A stretch of 64,000 bases of DNA from an uncultured Photobacterium sp. (GTDB taxonomy: Bacteria; Pseudomonadota; Gammaproteobacteria; Enterobacterales; Vibrionaceae). The number at the start of each line of letters is the position of its first letter. Positions within the stretch are counted from its first letter, which is position 1. The stretch covers positions 1 through 64,000 of the forward strand of contig NZ_CANMZV010000021.1 of NCBI RefSeq assembly GCF_947502415.1, written 5' to 3'. Both the position numbers and the translations under genes were made by a program. The notes under the pieces are model-generated. The model saw nothing but the letters and a program-made list of their open reading frames with translations, did no database searches and was not told the DNA's origin. Positions 8,728 through 18,624 of the stretch are shown piece after piece.

Positions 8728-9546
8728 TTAAAATAATTTTTCCATTTCTTCAGCGCGGGAAACTGCGGCACGCATTGCTTTTGCTACGGTATCACTAAGT
8801 TGATGTTCGTTAAATGTCCGTATCGCTTCTGCGGTGGTTCCGCCCTTGGAGGTCACTTGCTCGCGCAGGGTTGCAAGATCGGTTTCCGGGTTGGCAATGA
8901 CCATTGCCGCCGCCCCAGCGGCTGACTGTTGAACCAGCTGCCGGGCTGTCTGCGGGTCAAAACCTTGCTTGATGGCTTCTTCCTGCATCGCTTCCATAAA
9001 CAGGAAGAAGTAGGCTGGTGCGCTGCCAGCTGCCGCTATAATACCGTTAATTCCTGCTTCTTTCTCTACCCAGCAAACCTCGCCGACAGCTTGCATCAAG
9101 TTTTCGGAAAAAGTTTTGTCTGCTTCGGTGATGGCTGTCGCGGCATACATACCACTCATTCCTTTACCAACCAGGGATGGGGTATTGGGCATAACACGAA
9201 CCAAGTTTAATTTTGTATTCAGCATTTCATTCAGGCGCTGGGCTGAAATACCGGCTGCGATTGAAATCACCAGTTTGCCACTAAAATCGAGTACCTGTAG
9301 CGGGCGGCAAGCTTCTTCCATCAGTTGGGGTTTGACGGCCAGTACGATAACCTCGGCCAGCTCAGCAGCCCGCAGGTTGTCGTCACTGGTGTGGATACCG
9401 TAGTCGCGGGCTAGTGGCTCGCGACGTGCAGGGCCAGGAGCTGTTGCGGTGATTTTATCCGGACTGTAGCCGCTGGACACCAGTCCGGCGATGATTGAGC
9501 GGGCCATATTGCCGGCACCGATAAAAGCGATTGAACGTTGTTCCAT
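8728..9546 (-). CDS. proC: pyrroline-5-carboxylate reductase
   Basis: Last step of proline synthesis: NAD(P)H-dependent reduction of pyrroline-5-carboxylate. 272 residues (E. coli 269). The N-terminal Rossmann motif is FIGAGNMARSIIAGL. MPNTPSLVGKGM and the C-terminal signature region QQSAAGAAAMV to LREQVTSKGGTTAEAI are intact. It lies between yggS and yggT in the standard cluster. Confidence 0.97.
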   Translation of the reverse strand: MEQRSIAFIGAGNMARSIIAGLVSSGYSPDKITATAPGPARREPLARDYGIHTSDDNLRAAELAEVIVLAVKPQLMEEACRPLQVLDFSGKLVISIAAGISAQRLNEMLNTKLNLVRVMPNTPSLVGKGMSGMYAATAITEADKTFSENLMQAVGEVCWVEKEAGINGIIAAAGSAPAYFFLFMEAMQEEAIKQGFDPQTARQLVQQSAAGAAAMVIANPETDLATLREQVTSKGGTTAEAIRTFNEHQLSDTVAKAMRAAVSRAEEMEKLF

Positions 9547-9627
9547 GTTAAATCCTTGTGTTGATAGCGCCGAGTTTTCGAGCGGGCAGCAATTCCCGTC
9601 GATGTTACGTGAAACTCGTCTGCGTCC

Positions 9628-10338
9628 TTATTGTTTGTTGCTGTAATCCCTGGCACCGAAAATTGCAGTACCAATGCGGACGATTGTACTGCCGGCTGCA
9701 ATGGCTGCTTCCATATCGCCGCTCATCCCCATTGATAAAGTATCGAGCTGGGGGTGTTTGCTTTGCAGGGCATGCTGGGCGTCGGCTAACGCCTTGAATG
9801 CGGCGTACTGGCTGTCATAATCATCGGCTTTTTGCGGGATTGACATCAGGCCCCGCAGCACCAGGTTCGGCATTGCGGCAATTTCGTCTGCCAGTGCTTC
9901 CAGTTCATTAAAGGTGATACCGGACTTGCTGGCTTCAGCGCTGGTGTTGACCTGTAGCAATATATTCAATGGTGGTAACTCTGCCGGACGTTGCTCGCTC
10001 AGGCGACGGGCGATCTTGGCACGGTCGATAGAGTGTACCCAGTCGAAATGCTCGGCGATCTGTCGGGTTTTGTTTGACTGGATAGGGCCGATGAAGTGCC
10101 AGCTCAGCTGAGTGGCTTGCTTGCTGGCGGCAAAATGCTGGACCTTTTCGACCCCTTCCTGGACATAGTTTTCACCGAATGCGAACTGCCCCGCAGCAAT
10201 GGCTTCTTTGATTGCTGTAATTGGTTTCGTTTTGCTGACCGCCAGTAGTTGCACGGAATCGGCTGTTCGACCGCATTTTTCGGTCGCTGAGGTTATCTGG
10301 GAGATGACCTGTTCAATATTTTGTTTGATACTACTCAT
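9628..10338 (-). CDS. yggS: pyridoxal phosphate homeostasis protein YggS
   Basis: PLP-binding single-domain TIM-barrel protein that buffers cofactor supply and amino-acid pools. 236 residues (E. coli 234). PLP Lys lies in LLAVSKTKPITAIKEA; FGENYVQEGVEKV, WHFIGPIQSNK, VNTSAEASKSG and the phosphate-binding LSMGMSGDMEAAIAAGSTIVR follow. It is divergent from pilT with only 23 bases between start codons, so any promoters must lie inside the coding sequences. Confidence 0.96.
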   Translation of the reverse strand: MSSIKQNIEQVISQITSATEKCGRTADSVQLLAVSKTKPITAIKEAIAAGQFAFGENYVQEGVEKVQHFAASKQATQLSWHFIGPIQSNKTRQIAEHFDWVHSIDRAKIARRLSEQRPAELPPLNILLQVNTSAEASKSGITFNELEALADEIAAMPNLVLRGLMSIPQKADDYDSQYAAFKALADAQHALQSKHPQLDTLSMGMSGDMEAAIAAGSTIVRIGTAIFGARDYSNKQ

Positions 10339-10361
10339 AATTGATTCTGTGGGGAAAATTT

Positions 10362-11399
10362 ATGGATATCACTGAACTACTGGACTTTAGTGTAAAGCAT
10401 AATGCCTCTGATCTGCACCTTTCTGCAGGTGTTCCGCCAATGATCAGGGTAGATGGTGATGTAAGGAAACTCAGTTTGCCGGCTTTGGAGCATGGCGAGG
10501 TGCATCGGCTGGTCTTTGACATTATGAATGATGCCAAGCGTAGGGAGTACGAGGAGAGGATGGAAGTCGACTTTTCCTTTGAGCTGCCACAGGTAGGCCG
10601 TTTTCGTGTCAATGCGTTCCAGCAGTCCCGCGGAGCCGCAGCGGTGTTCCGGACTATTCCGATCAATATACCGACCCTGGAATCACTTAATGTGCCTGAG
10701 GTGTTCTATCAGATAGCCCAAAGTCAGCGTGGCCTGGTGCTGGTGACCGGCGCAACTGGTTCGGGTAAGTCGACCACTATTGCTGCGCTGGTTGACTACA
10801 TTAATGAGAACTACAACCGCCATATTTTGACCATTGAAGATCCGGTGGAGTTTGTTCATGAAGGTAAACGCTGCCTGATCAACCAACGGGAAGTGCACCG
10901 TGATACCCACAGTTTCCATAATGCGTTGCGCTCTTCGTTACGTGAAGATCCGGACGTGATTGTTGTGGGTGAGCTAAGGGATAAGGAAACCATCAGCTTG
11001 GCGCTGACAGCGGCTGAAACCGGTCACCTAGTGCTGGGGACTCTGCATACCAGCTCGGCAGCTAAAACGGTCGATCGGATCATTGATGTCTTTCCGGGCA
11101 ATGATAAGGCGATGGTACGCTCTATGCTGTCAGAGTCACTGCGTGCGGTGGTATCGCAGAACCTGCTAAAGTGCATTAGCGGTGGTCGGGTGGCAGCTCA
11201 TGAAGTGATGATGGCGACTCCTGCAATCCGTAACTTGATCCGGGAAGATAAAGTGGCGCAGATGTATTCGGTGATCCAGACAGGGTCAGCAATGGGAATG
11301 CAGACGATGGAGCAGAGTGTCAAAATGCTGGTCGCACAGGGACAGGTTGAAGCAGAGGAAGGTCGCCGGGTTGTTGATAGCGCCTATGTTCAGCTGTAA
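10362..11399 (+). CDS. pilT: type IV pilus twitching motility ATPase PilT
   Basis: Hexameric cytoplasmic ATPase that powers pilus retraction. The start chosen at 10362 gives 345 residues, the family length, and follows GGGGA at the right distance; an upstream TTG start adds seven residues that relatives lack. Walker A GATGSGKST is near residue 135, the Asp box LTIEDPVEFVHEG and Walker B LREDPDVIVVGELRD follow, then the His box, and the PilT-specific AIRNLIREDK motif near the C-terminus. pilU follows after 34 bases. Confidence 0.97.
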   Translation: MDITELLDFSVKHNASDLHLSAGVPPMIRVDGDVRKLSLPALEHGEVHRLVFDIMNDAKRREYEERMEVDFSFELPQVGRFRVNAFQQSRGAAAVFRTIPINIPTLESLNVPEVFYQIAQSQRGLVLVTGATGSGKSTTIAALVDYINENYNRHILTIEDPVEFVHEGKRCLINQREVHRDTHSFHNALRSSLREDPDVIVVGELRDKETISLALTAAETGHLVLGTLHTSSAAKTVDRIIDVFPGNDKAMVRSMLSESLRAVVSQNLLKCISGGRVAAHEVMMATPAIRNLIREDKVAQMYSVIQTGSAMGMQTMEQSVKMLVAQGQVEAEEGRRVVDSAYVQL

Positions 11400-11433
11400 G
11401 TAAAACTCCGTAACAGAGTAATAAGGAACGAAG

Positions 11434-12540
11434 ATGAATTTACAACAGATCCTTCAGGAAATGGTGCGATGCAAAGCATCGGATCTGTATATTACCGTGG
11501 ATGCACCTTGCCTGCTTCGGATTGACGGAAACCTGCAGCCGCTGGGCGATACGCTTGATCGCAGGGCGGTTGATCGTCTGTTTGAAGAAACGATGGATGG
11601 TGAACTCAAGCAAGAGTTTATCTCTACCCGCGAGGCCAACTTTGCTTTGGTTCGGGACGAGTGGCGTTTTCGTGTCAGTGCTTTCTGGCAGCGAGAGTTA
11701 CCCGGCATGGTGATTCGGCGGATTGAGACTGAAATTCCGGATATCTTCTCGTTGAGTTTGCCTATGGATATGCAGAGGATGGCTCTGGCCAAACGTGGTC
11801 TGGTGTTGGTTGTTGGTGCGACCGGTTCGGGTAAGTCAACATCTATGGCGGCGATGACGGGGTTTCGTAATGCCAGCCGTAGTGGTCATATCCTGACGGT
11901 CGAAGATCCGATTGAGTTTGTTCATAAGCATGACCGATGTATCGTGACCCAGCGTGAAGTGGGGCTGGACACTGAAAGTTACGAGGTAGCTCTGAAGAAT
12001 TCGCTGCGCCAGGCTCCTGACATGATTTTGATTGGGGAGATCCGGACGCGGGAAACGATGGAGTATGCAATGAACTTTGCGGAGACCGGACACCTCTGCA
12101 TGGCCACTTTGCATGCCAATAATGCCAACCAGGCCCTTGAGCGTATTTTGCATCTGGTGCCGAAAGAGCGCCGGGAGCAGTTCTTGTTTGATCTGTCGTT
12201 GAACCTGAAATGTATTCTGGCTCAGCAGTTGATCCCGGATGCGCACGGTGTCGGTCGACATGCCGCCTTTGAGCTGCTGCTCAATACGCCACGGGTCTCT
12301 GATTTGATCCGTCGTGGTGAGTTACATGAGATCAAGGATGTGATGGCCAAGTCGGGAGAATCCGGAATGATGACTTTTGATCAGTCGTTGTATGATCTGT
12401 TTACAGAAGGGAAAATCACAGAGCAGGATGCTTTGCACCATGCGGATTCTGCCAATGATTTGCGCTTGATGATCAAGGTCGGTAACAAAGATCAGCTAGG
12501 CAGCAGTACCCTTGATGGGGTTACGTTGAATATGGATTAA
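11434..12540 (+). CDS. pilU: type IV pilus retraction ATPase PilU
   Basis: PilT paralogue that works with PilT in forceful pilus retraction. 368 residues, the usual PilU length and longer than PilT at the C-terminus. Walker A GATGSGKSTSMA, Asp box LTVEDPIEFVHKHDRC, Walker B LRQAPDMILIGEIRTRETM, and the C-terminal LNTPRVSDLIRRGELHEIKD in place of the PilT AIRNLIRE motif. It is co-transcribed with pilT and has the start MNLQQILQEMVRCKASDLYI. It ends before a structured 271-base gap. Confidence 0.96.
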   Translation: MNLQQILQEMVRCKASDLYITVDAPCLLRIDGNLQPLGDTLDRRAVDRLFEETMDGELKQEFISTREANFALVRDEWRFRVSAFWQRELPGMVIRRIETEIPDIFSLSLPMDMQRMALAKRGLVLVVGATGSGKSTSMAAMTGFRNASRSGHILTVEDPIEFVHKHDRCIVTQREVGLDTESYEVALKNSLRQAPDMILIGEIRTRETMEYAMNFAETGHLCMATLHANNANQALERILHLVPKERREQFLFDLSLNLKCILAQQLIPDAHGVGRHAAFELLLNTPRVSDLIRRGELHEIKDVMAKSGESGMMTFDQSLYDLFTEGKITEQDALHHADSANDLRLMIKVGNKDQLGSSTLDGVTLNMD

Positions 12541-12596
12541 ATATTTGATTTAAAAGCTTTTAATCTGTTGCTTTAAAATTAATGATCAGCTTGTGG

Positions 12597-12791
12597 AGCT
12601 TTTGGGTTCAATGTGTCCAAAAGCTGTACGGGCTGATCCAGCTAGATCCAAAGCGGGTTTGAACAAGGTATCCTAAGCGCGTGGAAAGTAGTGTCAGCTT
12701 TAGGCTGGAAATGTAAGGAAAAGCTGTACAGGAACGAGTTGTGAGGCTGAAGAGGCGTTGTTGTTATTGCTGGAATAACAACACCACCTCT
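12597..12791. repeat. cluster of inverted and direct repeats in the pilU-ruvX gap
   Basis: The 271-base gap between the convergent pilU and ruvX holds several structures. AGCTTTTGG (12597-12605) pairs with CCAAAAGCT (12617-12625). An 11-base direct repeat AAAAGCTGTAC occurs at 12619-12629 and 12719-12729, exactly 100 bases apart. The end of the gap is a long imperfect palindrome, 12751-12768 against 12774-12791, with 16 of 18 pairs and a 5-base loop. None has a clear T tract. It could be a bidirectional stop, an RNA gene or a protein-binding region; I cannot decide. Confidence 0.6.
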
Positions 12792-12811
12792 ATGAACTTA
12801 ATATGTGGTTA

Positions 12812-13240
12812 TTATCCGTATTGTTGTTCGAACCAGCTTTCGAGGATCACAACTGCTGACTGGGAGTCTATATTGCCTTTGCTCAGGTTACGGTAGCCGC
12901 CGCGTTCAAACAGTTCGGCCCGGGCCTCGGCTGTGCTGAGACGCTCGTCATGAAGCTCAACCTGATAACCGAAACGACCATGCAGGCGGTTGGCAAATTT
13001 CTTGGCGCGTGGGGTAATGGCTTTTAGTTCGCCGCCGTGTAGATCTAGCGGTAAGCCAACGACGACAAGATCCGGCTGCCATTCTTTGAGGATTTTTTCG
13101 ATAGCATCCCAGCACGGGATCCCGTCTTTTGCTTTTAATGCAGCCAGAGGTGTCGCGGTGCCTGTCAGCTCTTGGCCAATCGCAACACCAATGCTTTTGG
13201 TGCCGTAATCAAATGCTAATACGCTGCGTGAGTTACTCAT
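12812..13240 (-). CDS. ruvX: RuvX / YqgF, putative Holliday junction resolvase-fold nuclease
   Basis: RNase H-fold nuclease family required for 16S rRNA 5' end processing and proposed as a Holliday-junction resolvase. 142 residues (E. coli 138). N-terminal acidic motif [15 protein letters not shown], central [17 protein letters not shown]-terminal [12 protein letters not shown] and the [15 protein letters not shown] helix are all present. The ATG overlaps the yqgE stop by 4 bases, so the two genes are translationally coupled, as in most gammaproteobacteria. Confidence 0.95.
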   Translation of the reverse strand: MSNSRSVLAFDYGTKSIGVAIGQELTGTATPLAALKAKDGIPCWDAIEKILKEWQPDLVVVGLPLDLHGGELKAITPRAKKFANRLHGRFGYQVELHDERLSTAEARAELFERGGYRNLSKGNIDSQSAVVILESWFEQQYG

Positions 13241-13806
13241 GCATGTCCTTTATCGATGGATAGGTGAGCCGAACTGATACCTAGCTGGGCAATGGCTTTG
13301 TCCCTGCGCTCGCAGATCGGTGTGTTAAAGACAACATCGGGGTCGGCCTTCGTGGTTAGCCACGTATTTTCAGCCATCTCCTGTTCTAATTGACCGGCAC
13401 CCCAGCCTGCGTAGCCGAGTGCGACGAGAAACTTCTCCGGTGACTCGCTGGTGCCAAGCAGCGGCAGGATATCTTTGGAGGTGGTAACGGATACCGTTTC
13501 AGTGATATCGATACTGGAGCTGAACTGGCCTTTGGTTTGGTGTAGGTGAAGGACGAATCCTCGATCTCCGGATACCGGACCACCATTGAAAACCGGTTGT
13601 TCAAGGCTTGCCGGATCTTTTAGCGGCAAGTCTCGTTCGATTTCAATTTGTTCAAGCATATTGCCTACAGATATATCGATAGGCAGGTTTATAACGATGC
13701 CCATAGCGCCATCGTCATTGTGTTCGCAGATATAAACAACACTACCTTTAAAGTGCGGATCCTGCATGGTGGGCATGGCAACCAGAAAATGATTGGTTAA
13801 ATTCAT
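13237..13806 (-). CDS. yqgE: UPF0301 / AlgH family protein YqgE
   Basis: Family of unknown biochemical function. From the ATG at 13806 the protein has 189 residues (E. coli 187) beginning [19 protein letters not shown], matching family starts; an upstream GTG three codons earlier is badly placed relative to the TAGGT ribosome-binding site. Conserved blocks: [53 protein letters not shown]. It precedes ruvX with a 4-base overlap. Confidence 0.94.
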   Translation of the reverse strand: MNLTNHFLVAMPTMQDPHFKGSVVYICEHNDDGAMGIVINLPIDISVGNMLEQIEIERDLPLKDPASLEQPVFNGGPVSGDRGFVLHLHQTKGQFSSSIDITETVSVTTSKDILPLLGTSESPEKFLVALGYAGWGAGQLEQEMAENTWLTTKADPDVVFNTPICERRDKAIAQLGISSAHLSIDKGHA

Positions 13807-13907
13807 TTTGTGCACCTACAACGTATCCTATTACTTACAGTATGCCGACTATTTTTCAGAAATGGTATTAACGCGAAGTTAAGCGCCATCCTCTTGCGGA
13901 GTCAGTT

Positions 13908-13942
13908 AAAAAAACGCAGCCCTGAACAAAAGAAGGGCTGCG
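13908..13942 (-). terminator. rho-independent terminator after gshB... none before yqgE
   Basis: On the minus strand a 9-pair stem (arms 13934-13942 and 13915-13923, CGCAGCCCT with AGGGCTGCG) is followed by seven T (13908-13914). It ends the rsmE-gshB unit, so yqgE must have its own promoter in the remaining 100 bases. Confidence 0.92.
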
Positions 13943-13961
13943 TAGATGGATGGTGCAGGGA

Positions 13962-14909
13962 TTAAGCGTTTACGCGGCGCTCGATAGCATCCATCAACTT
14001 GCCGGTGATGGAGATATCAAAGGCTGCTTCGATTTCACGGATACAGGTAGGGCTGGTTACGTTAATCTCGGTCAGTTTGTCCCCTATCACGTCAAGGCCG
14101 ACAAAGATCAGGCCTTTTTCTTTTAGTACCGGAGCGACGGTTTCAGCGATTTTACGGTCAGTTTCGCTGATAGGGCGGGCTTCGCCACGGCCGCCAGCTG
14201 CCAGGTTACCGCGGGTTTCGCCTTTGGCCGGGATCCGTGCCAGGCAATATGGAATTGGCTCGCCGTCTACCACCAGGATACGTTTGTCGCCGTTACTGAT
14301 ATCTGGTACGAAGGTTTGCGCCATGCAGTAGTTTTTGCCGTGACTGGTCAGGGTTTCGATGATCACGGACACGTTCGGATCGCCATGCATAACACGGAAA
14401 ACGGAAGAGCCGCCCATACCGTCGAGGGGTTTCAGGATTACGTCACCGTGTTCTTTGTGGAAAGCCCTGATCTTGTCGGCGCTGCGTGTTACCAGGGTTG
14501 TCGGTGTTAATTCCGGGAACCAGGCCGTGAACAGTTTTTCATTGCAATCACGCAGGCTGCGTGGTTCGTTGACGATCAATGCGCCTTCGTTTTCCGCTCG
14601 CTCAAGGATATAGGTTGCATAGATGTATTCGGTATCAAATGGTGGATCCTTGCGCATCAGGACTGCGTCCAGATCGGCCAGCGCAATTTCCTGCTCGCTA
14701 TGGAATTCGAACCAGCCGTTCGGGTCTTCTTTTAGGCTAACGACACGGGTGCGGGCAACCGCTTTGCCTTGCTCCAGTGACAAGTCGTTCATTTCCATAT
14801 AGTGGATTTCCCAGCCGCGGCGTTGGGCTTCCATCATCATGGCAAAGCTGGAATCTTTTTTGATATTGATAGACTCAATCGGGTCCATCACGATACCCAG
14901 TTTGATCAT
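13962..14909 (-). CDS. gshB: glutathione synthetase
   Basis: Second step of glutathione synthesis: ATP-dependent joining of gamma-glutamylcysteine and glycine. 315 residues (E. coli 316), ATP-grasp fold. Seen: N-terminal IKLGIVMDPIESINIKKDSS, the VLMRKDPPFDTEYIYATY segment, ILKPLDGMGGSSVFR (ATP-binding loop), and the metal-binding FVGLDVIGDKLTEINVTSPT. It follows rsmE by 20 bases on the same strand and ends at a strong terminator. Confidence 0.97.
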   Translation of the reverse strand: MIKLGIVMDPIESINIKKDSSFAMMMEAQRRGWEIHYMEMNDLSLEQGKAVARTRVVSLKEDPNGWFEFHSEQEIALADLDAVLMRKDPPFDTEYIYATYILERAENEGALIVNEPRSLRDCNEKLFTAWFPELTPTTLVTRSADKIRAFHKEHGDVILKPLDGMGGSSVFRVMHGDPNVSVIIETLTSHGKNYCMAQTFVPDISNGDKRILVVDGEPIPYCLARIPAKGETRGNLAAGGRGEARPISETDRKIAETVAPVLKEKGLIFVGLDVIGDKLTEINVTSPTCIREIEAAFDISITGKLMDAIERRVNA

Positions 14910-14929
14910 TTCTCTCTCCTAGGGTTTTA

Positions 14930-15661
14930 TTAGCCTAAATCGCCGAAGCGGACTTGCAGAGCTGTGATTGCCGTCATCGCGGTGGTCTCCGTGCGCAGCA
15001 CGCGTGGGCCAAGTAGGATTTCATCGAATTTGTATTGTTCCGTCATTCCGATTTCTTCAGCAGACAAGCCACCTTCAGGACCAATAAGCAGGCGAACCTT
15101 ACTAACTGGAGCTGGGAGGGTATTGATTGAATAGGTGGCTCTTGGGTGCAGGTTCAGCTTTAAGCCGTCGTATTTTTCTGCACACCATTCTTCCAGCTTC
15201 ATGATCGGGCGGATCGTCGGGATGGTGTTGCGGCCGCACTGTTCGCAGGCACTGATGGCGATTTTTTGCCATTGCGCTAATTTTTTTTCGAAACGTTCAG
15301 CATTGAGTTTGACACCGCAGCGCTCTGAAATCAGCGGCGTGATGGTATTGACCCCCAGTTCAACAGATTTCTGGATGGTAAATTCCATCTTTTCGCCACG
15401 AGAGATCACCTGGCCCAGGTGGATGTCCAGCGGTGACTCGACGTTATGCTCATGGCGAGACTGAATTTCGACTTCTACGCTTTTCTTGCTGGCATTGGTA
15501 ATGACAGCGGGAAATTCGGCATTGCTACCGTCAAATAGGACCAGTTCTTGGCCGTCTTGCATGCGCATCACACGGCCGACATGGTTAGCCGCATCATCGC
15601 TGAGCATAATCTTGCCCTGAGTCGGTAGTGCTTCAGGGTGGTAAATTCGTGGGATTCTCAT
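14930..15661 (-). CDS. rsmE: 16S rRNA (uracil(1498)-N3)-methyltransferase
   Basis: SPOUT-class SAM methyltransferase that modifies U1498 of 16S rRNA. 243 residues, equal to E. coli. N-terminal PUA-like part ([28 protein letters not shown]) and C-terminal knot motifs [29 protein letters not shown] and [21 protein letters not shown]. It is upstream of gshB, forming a two-gene unit. Confidence 0.96.
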   Translation of the reverse strand: MRIPRIYHPEALPTQGKIMLSDDAANHVGRVMRMQDGQELVLFDGSNAEFPAVITNASKKSVEVEIQSRHEHNVESPLDIHLGQVISRGEKMEFTIQKSVELGVNTITPLISERCGVKLNAERFEKKLAQWQKIAISACEQCGRNTIPTIRPIMKLEEWCAEKYDGLKLNLHPRATYSINTLPAPVSKVRLLIGPEGGLSAEEIGMTEQYKFDEILLGPRVLRTETTAMTAITALQVRFGDLG

Positions 15662-15826
15662 GGCTATCTCAATAACCTGGTTAGTTTTTATCTCGCATTA
15701 TTATATCAACATATCAATGGTGGTCGATAATGCGGGTTGCTAGGTAATAGATGGATGCGGGAAGGGATAATTACAAGGCTGGAACAGAAATTTCTTGCTG
15801 TCAGGGTATGTTTATTTGCCTGATTG

Positions 15827-15860
15827 ACAGCAACGCCATCTTTGATGGAAGCGTTGCTGT
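15827..15860 (-). terminator. hairpin downstream of endA
   Basis: ACAGCAACGC (15827-15836) pairs perfectly with GCGTTGCTGT (15851-15860), and CATC/GATG inside adds a second short stem. It lies 16 bases past the endA stop. There is no long T tract on the minus strand, so termination may be only partial. No other features are evident in the 15662-15875 gap. Confidence 0.6.
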
Positions 15861-15875
15861 GCTGTAAGTGACTAT

Positions 15876-16580
15876 TTAGTAATTCAGTTGTAGGCAAGCC
15901 TGTTCAACATAAGGGTTATGATTGCCCTGGATGTCGGCAATTTTTTGATCGCGGCGGCACTCCCATTTGCTTACAGGATACTGCCTATTCCAGGCTTCCA
16001 TCAGTTGGCGTTGTTGGCGTGAAAGGCGAAAAGGATATCTGTCGCTCATGTACAGGTATGTGCGGGCAATGGCTCCTCGCGCAGCTGGTGGTGGATCGGC
16101 ACGGCGCTGTTTGAAGTTAACTTTCATTTCGCATTGGCCGTAATAGGCCCCGCTGTCGTCGTTCCACGGGCGGAAGTTGAAGTTTGAACGATCACCGTTC
16201 ACTTCACCGATAGCAGGGGTCAGGTTATGCAGGTCCGCTTCCATATGGCGGAATCTGGCGTCTTTGCCGCAGTTTTTCCGCCCGCCGTCCTGCCAGCACT
16301 GAAGCTGGTGGCCGAACTGCCAGGCCGGAACGACATGCTCCCATTCGATACGGCTGGCACGGCGCTGCTGTTTGCGAACCTTATAGCCACAGCTTTCCAA
16401 ATCCGGAATGCCTTTCTTACCCTGCCATTTAATGTCACAGCCACAATAGAAGCTGACCGGGTGTTCCTGATAGATGTTGACGGCAATTTTCTTTGCTTTG
16501 CTGAATGAAGTGGGGTGGTCGGCCATTACGGCTGTCGGAAAAAGTAGGCCGATGGTGAGCCATTTTAGAGTGCGCTGCAT
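15876..16580 (-). CDS. endA: EndA/Dns family extracellular or periplasmic deoxyribonuclease
   Basis: Non-specific beta-beta-alpha-metal endonuclease; the vibrio member Dns is secreted and limits DNA uptake. The ATG at 16580 has AAGG at good spacing and gives 234 residues (E. coli 235). Signal peptide [20 protein letters not shown]. Catalytic region [16 protein letters not shown] (general-base His in EHVVPA) and metal-ligand region [19 protein letters not shown]. Eight cysteines in the mature part suggest disulfides, as expected for an exported enzyme. The rsmE-side position matches dns of vibrios. Whether it is periplasmic or secreted cannot be told from sequence. Confidence 0.93.
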   Translation of the reverse strand: MQRTLKWLTIGLLFPTAVMADHPTSFSKAKKIAVNIYQEHPVSFYCGCDIKWQGKKGIPDLESCGYKVRKQQRRASRIEWEHVVPAWQFGHQLQCWQDGGRKNCGKDARFRHMEADLHNLTPAIGEVNGDRSNFNFRPWNDDSGAYYGQCEMKVNFKQRRADPPPAARGAIARTYLYMSDRYPFRLSRQQRQLMEAWNRQYPVSKWECRRDQKIADIQGNHNPYVEQACLQLNY

Positions 16581-16716
16581 GTGCTGCCTTATCATTGGAA
16601 ATTATTCTGATAAGGTTATCACTGAATGTTGTTTTTAGAAGCACTTCACTCTTTTTTATTCTGTAAATTACATGGTGTTACGTATTTTGTACAGAAAACG
16701 GAAAATGACGTTGGTT

Positions 16717-17196
16717 TCAGGCTGCTTTAAGAGGCTGATGGCAGTGCCGGCAATGGTAGACAGCTTGTTTACGCATCACTTTGTTATGGCGCCGGACTGT
16801 AAGCTGGTGTTCGCTGCAGCGGCAGTGGTAAAGGAAGGTGGTTCCCTGCACCGATGAGACATCAAAGCTGTGGGTGGTCTTGGCCGGCACGCCAAAAACT
16901 TCGGTCATGATGGTCTGCCATTCCTTGCCATGGGGACGAACCTTGCCAAAGAGCTTGAAGGTGATCAGGTGGGCTACCTCGTGGGGGACGACGTCTTCAA
17001 GAAAGGCCTGCGGATTTTCTTCCAGCAGTACCGGATTGAAGCGAACTTCCCAGCCTTGCAGGCGAGCACTGCCTGCGATTTTTCCCCCTTGCCTGAAACT
17101 GATTGCGGGCATGCAAAAGCGTTTATTAAGCCGGTGGTTGGCATGCTCGATACACTGTTTGACCTTGGCGGTCACCTGGGACTGAAGTGGGGACAT
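16717..17196 (-). CDS. sprT: SprT family zinc metalloprotease-like protein
   Basis: From the ATG at 17196 it has 159 residues (E. coli 165). The zinc-binding HExxH is HEVAH in VVPHEVAHLITFKLFG, with FGKVRPHGKEWQTIM following. The C-terminal zinc-ribbon is YHCRCSEHQLTVRRHNKV and YHCRHCHQPL. The cellular role in bacteria is not settled; the fold is shared with Spartan DNA-protein crosslink proteases. The reading frame is open 22 codons further to a TTG at 17262 but relatives do not have that extension; the ATG itself lacks an obvious ribosome-binding site, so the start is uncertain. Confidence 0.88.
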   Translation of the reverse strand: MSPLQSQVTAKVKQCIEHANHRLNKRFCMPAISFRQGGKIAGSARLQGWEVRFNPVLLEENPQAFLEDVVPHEVAHLITFKLFGKVRPHGKEWQTIMTEVFGVPAKTTHSFDVSSVQGTTFLYHCRCSEHQLTVRRHNKVMRKQAVYHCRHCHQPLKAA

Positions 17197-17283
17197 AGGT
17201 GAAATCTGGTGCTGTTGATGGAGGTGAGAGTATAAATAATTCAGGAGTGAGTGCCTAGACAATCACCGTGTTGTTCTGAGACT

Positions 17284-17311
17284 AAAAAAGGAAGCCGAAG
17301 CTTCCTTTTTT
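17284..17311 (-). terminator. terminator after metK
   Basis: A symmetric structure: AAAAAAGGAAGC (17284-17295), loop CGAA, GCTTCCTTTTTT (17300-17311). It follows metK on the minus strand and would also work on the plus strand. Confidence 0.93.
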
Positions 17312-17345
17312 ACTATTTATATACGTATCTTATATACGGTATCGC

Positions 17346-18500
17346 TTATTTTAGTTTAGCGAAGTCGCGTAGTAGCTCAGCCTTGTCAGTTTTTTCCCAA
17401 GGGAACTCTTCACGACCGAAGTGACCGTATGCTGCCGTCTTTTGATAGATAGGCTGAAGAAGGTCGAGCATTTCTAGCATGCCGTAAGGGCGCAGATCGA
17501 AGTGCTGGCGTACTGCTTCAACAATGATGTCGTGTGCTACTTTCTCGGTACCGAATGTCTCAACCATGATAGATGTTGGATCGGCAACACCGATAGCGTA
17601 AGACAGCTGGATTTCACAGCGGTCGGCCATGCCTGCGGCAACGATGTTCTTAGCAACGTAACGCGCAGCATATGCAGCAGAACGGTCAACTTTTGATGGA
17701 TCTTTACCTGAGAATGCACCGCCACCGTGACGAGCTGCACCACCGTATGTATCAACGATGATTTTACGACCGGTCAGGCCACAATCACCCATTGGGCCAC
17801 CGATTACGAAACGGCCGGTTGGGTTGATGAAGAACTTGGTTTCTTTGTTCAGCCACTCAGACGGCAGAACAGGCTTGATAATTTCTTCCATTACTGCTTC
17901 TTGCAGTACTGGTAGCTCAATGCTGTCACAGTGTTGGGTAGAAAGAACAACTGCATCAATACCAACGATTTTGCCCTGATCATAGGCAAAAGTTACCTGG
18001 CTTTTCGCATCAGGGCGTAGCCAAGGCAGGGTGCCGTTCTTGCGTACTTTAGCTTGGCGCTCAACCAGGCGGTGCGCATAAGTGATAGGTGCTGGCATTA
18101 GCACGTCTGTTTCGTTGGTTGCGTAACCGAACATGATACCCTGGTCACCTGCACCCATTTCGCGAGGATCTTCGCGGTCAACACCTTGGTTGATATCCGG
18201 AGACTGCTTACCGATCGCACTCAGTACCGCACATGAGTTAGCGTCAAAACCCATGTCAGAGTTAACGTAGCCGATTTCGCGCACGGTGTTACGCGTTAAT
18301 TCTTCGATATCAACCCAAGCAGAAGTGGTAATTTCACCACCGACCATAACCATACCGGTTTTTACGTAGGTCTCACATGCAACACGTGCCTTTGGGTCTT
18401 GTTCCAGGATCGCATCCAATACAGCATCAGAGATCTGATCTGCAATTTTATCTGGATGACCTTCTGATACGGACTCAGAAGTAAACAGGTGCTTTGTCAT
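17346..18500 (-). CDS. metK: S-adenosylmethionine synthetase
   Basis: Makes S-adenosylmethionine from ATP and methionine. The start at 18500 gives 384 residues, identical to E. coli, beginning [20 protein letters not shown]; an upstream in-frame start adds 20 residues not found in relatives. Signature hexapeptides GAGDQG (in [13 protein letters not shown]) and GGGAFSGKD are present. A gene for a very abundant protein, with strong codon bias. Its promoter carries a MetJ operator (18609-18624), so it belongs to the methionine regulon. Confidence 0.98.
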   Translation of the reverse strand: MTKHLFTSESVSEGHPDKIADQISDAVLDAILEQDPKARVACETYVKTGMVMVGGEITTSAWVDIEELTRNTVREIGYVNSDMGFDANSCAVLSAIGKQSPDINQGVDREDPREMGAGDQGIMFGYATNETDVLMPAPITYAHRLVERQAKVRKNGTLPWLRPDAKSQVTFAYDQGKIVGIDAVVLSTQHCDSIELPVLQEAVMEEIIKPVLPSEWLNKETKFFINPTGRFVIGGPMGDCGLTGRKIIVDTYGGAARHGGGAFSGKDPSKVDRSAAYAARYVAKNIVAAGMADRCEIQLSYAIGVADPTSIMVETFGTEKVAHDIIVEAVRQHFDLRPYGMLEMLDLLQPIYQKTAAYGHFGREEFPWEKTDKAELLRDFAKLK

Positions 18501-18608
18501 GCGTGCTCTCACTTTTATATTGATGTAGGTTGATATTGGGGCGCTCTTCAGGACAGACAAGTCCTAAATATAATGTATACGGATATACGTTTGAATGTAT
18601 GGAGCTAC

Positions 18609-18624
18609 CTCCGTCTAGACGTCT
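18609..18624 (-). promoter_or_regulatory. MetJ operator (tandem met boxes) at the metK promoter
   Basis: 18617-18624 is AGACGTCT, the exact met-box consensus. The adjacent 8-mer (18609-18616, CTCCGTCT) matches 5 of 8. MetJ binds two or more tandem 8-base boxes with S-adenosylmethionine as co-repressor. The boxes sit just downstream of the -10, over the probable transcription start, well placed for repression. Confidence 0.82.
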
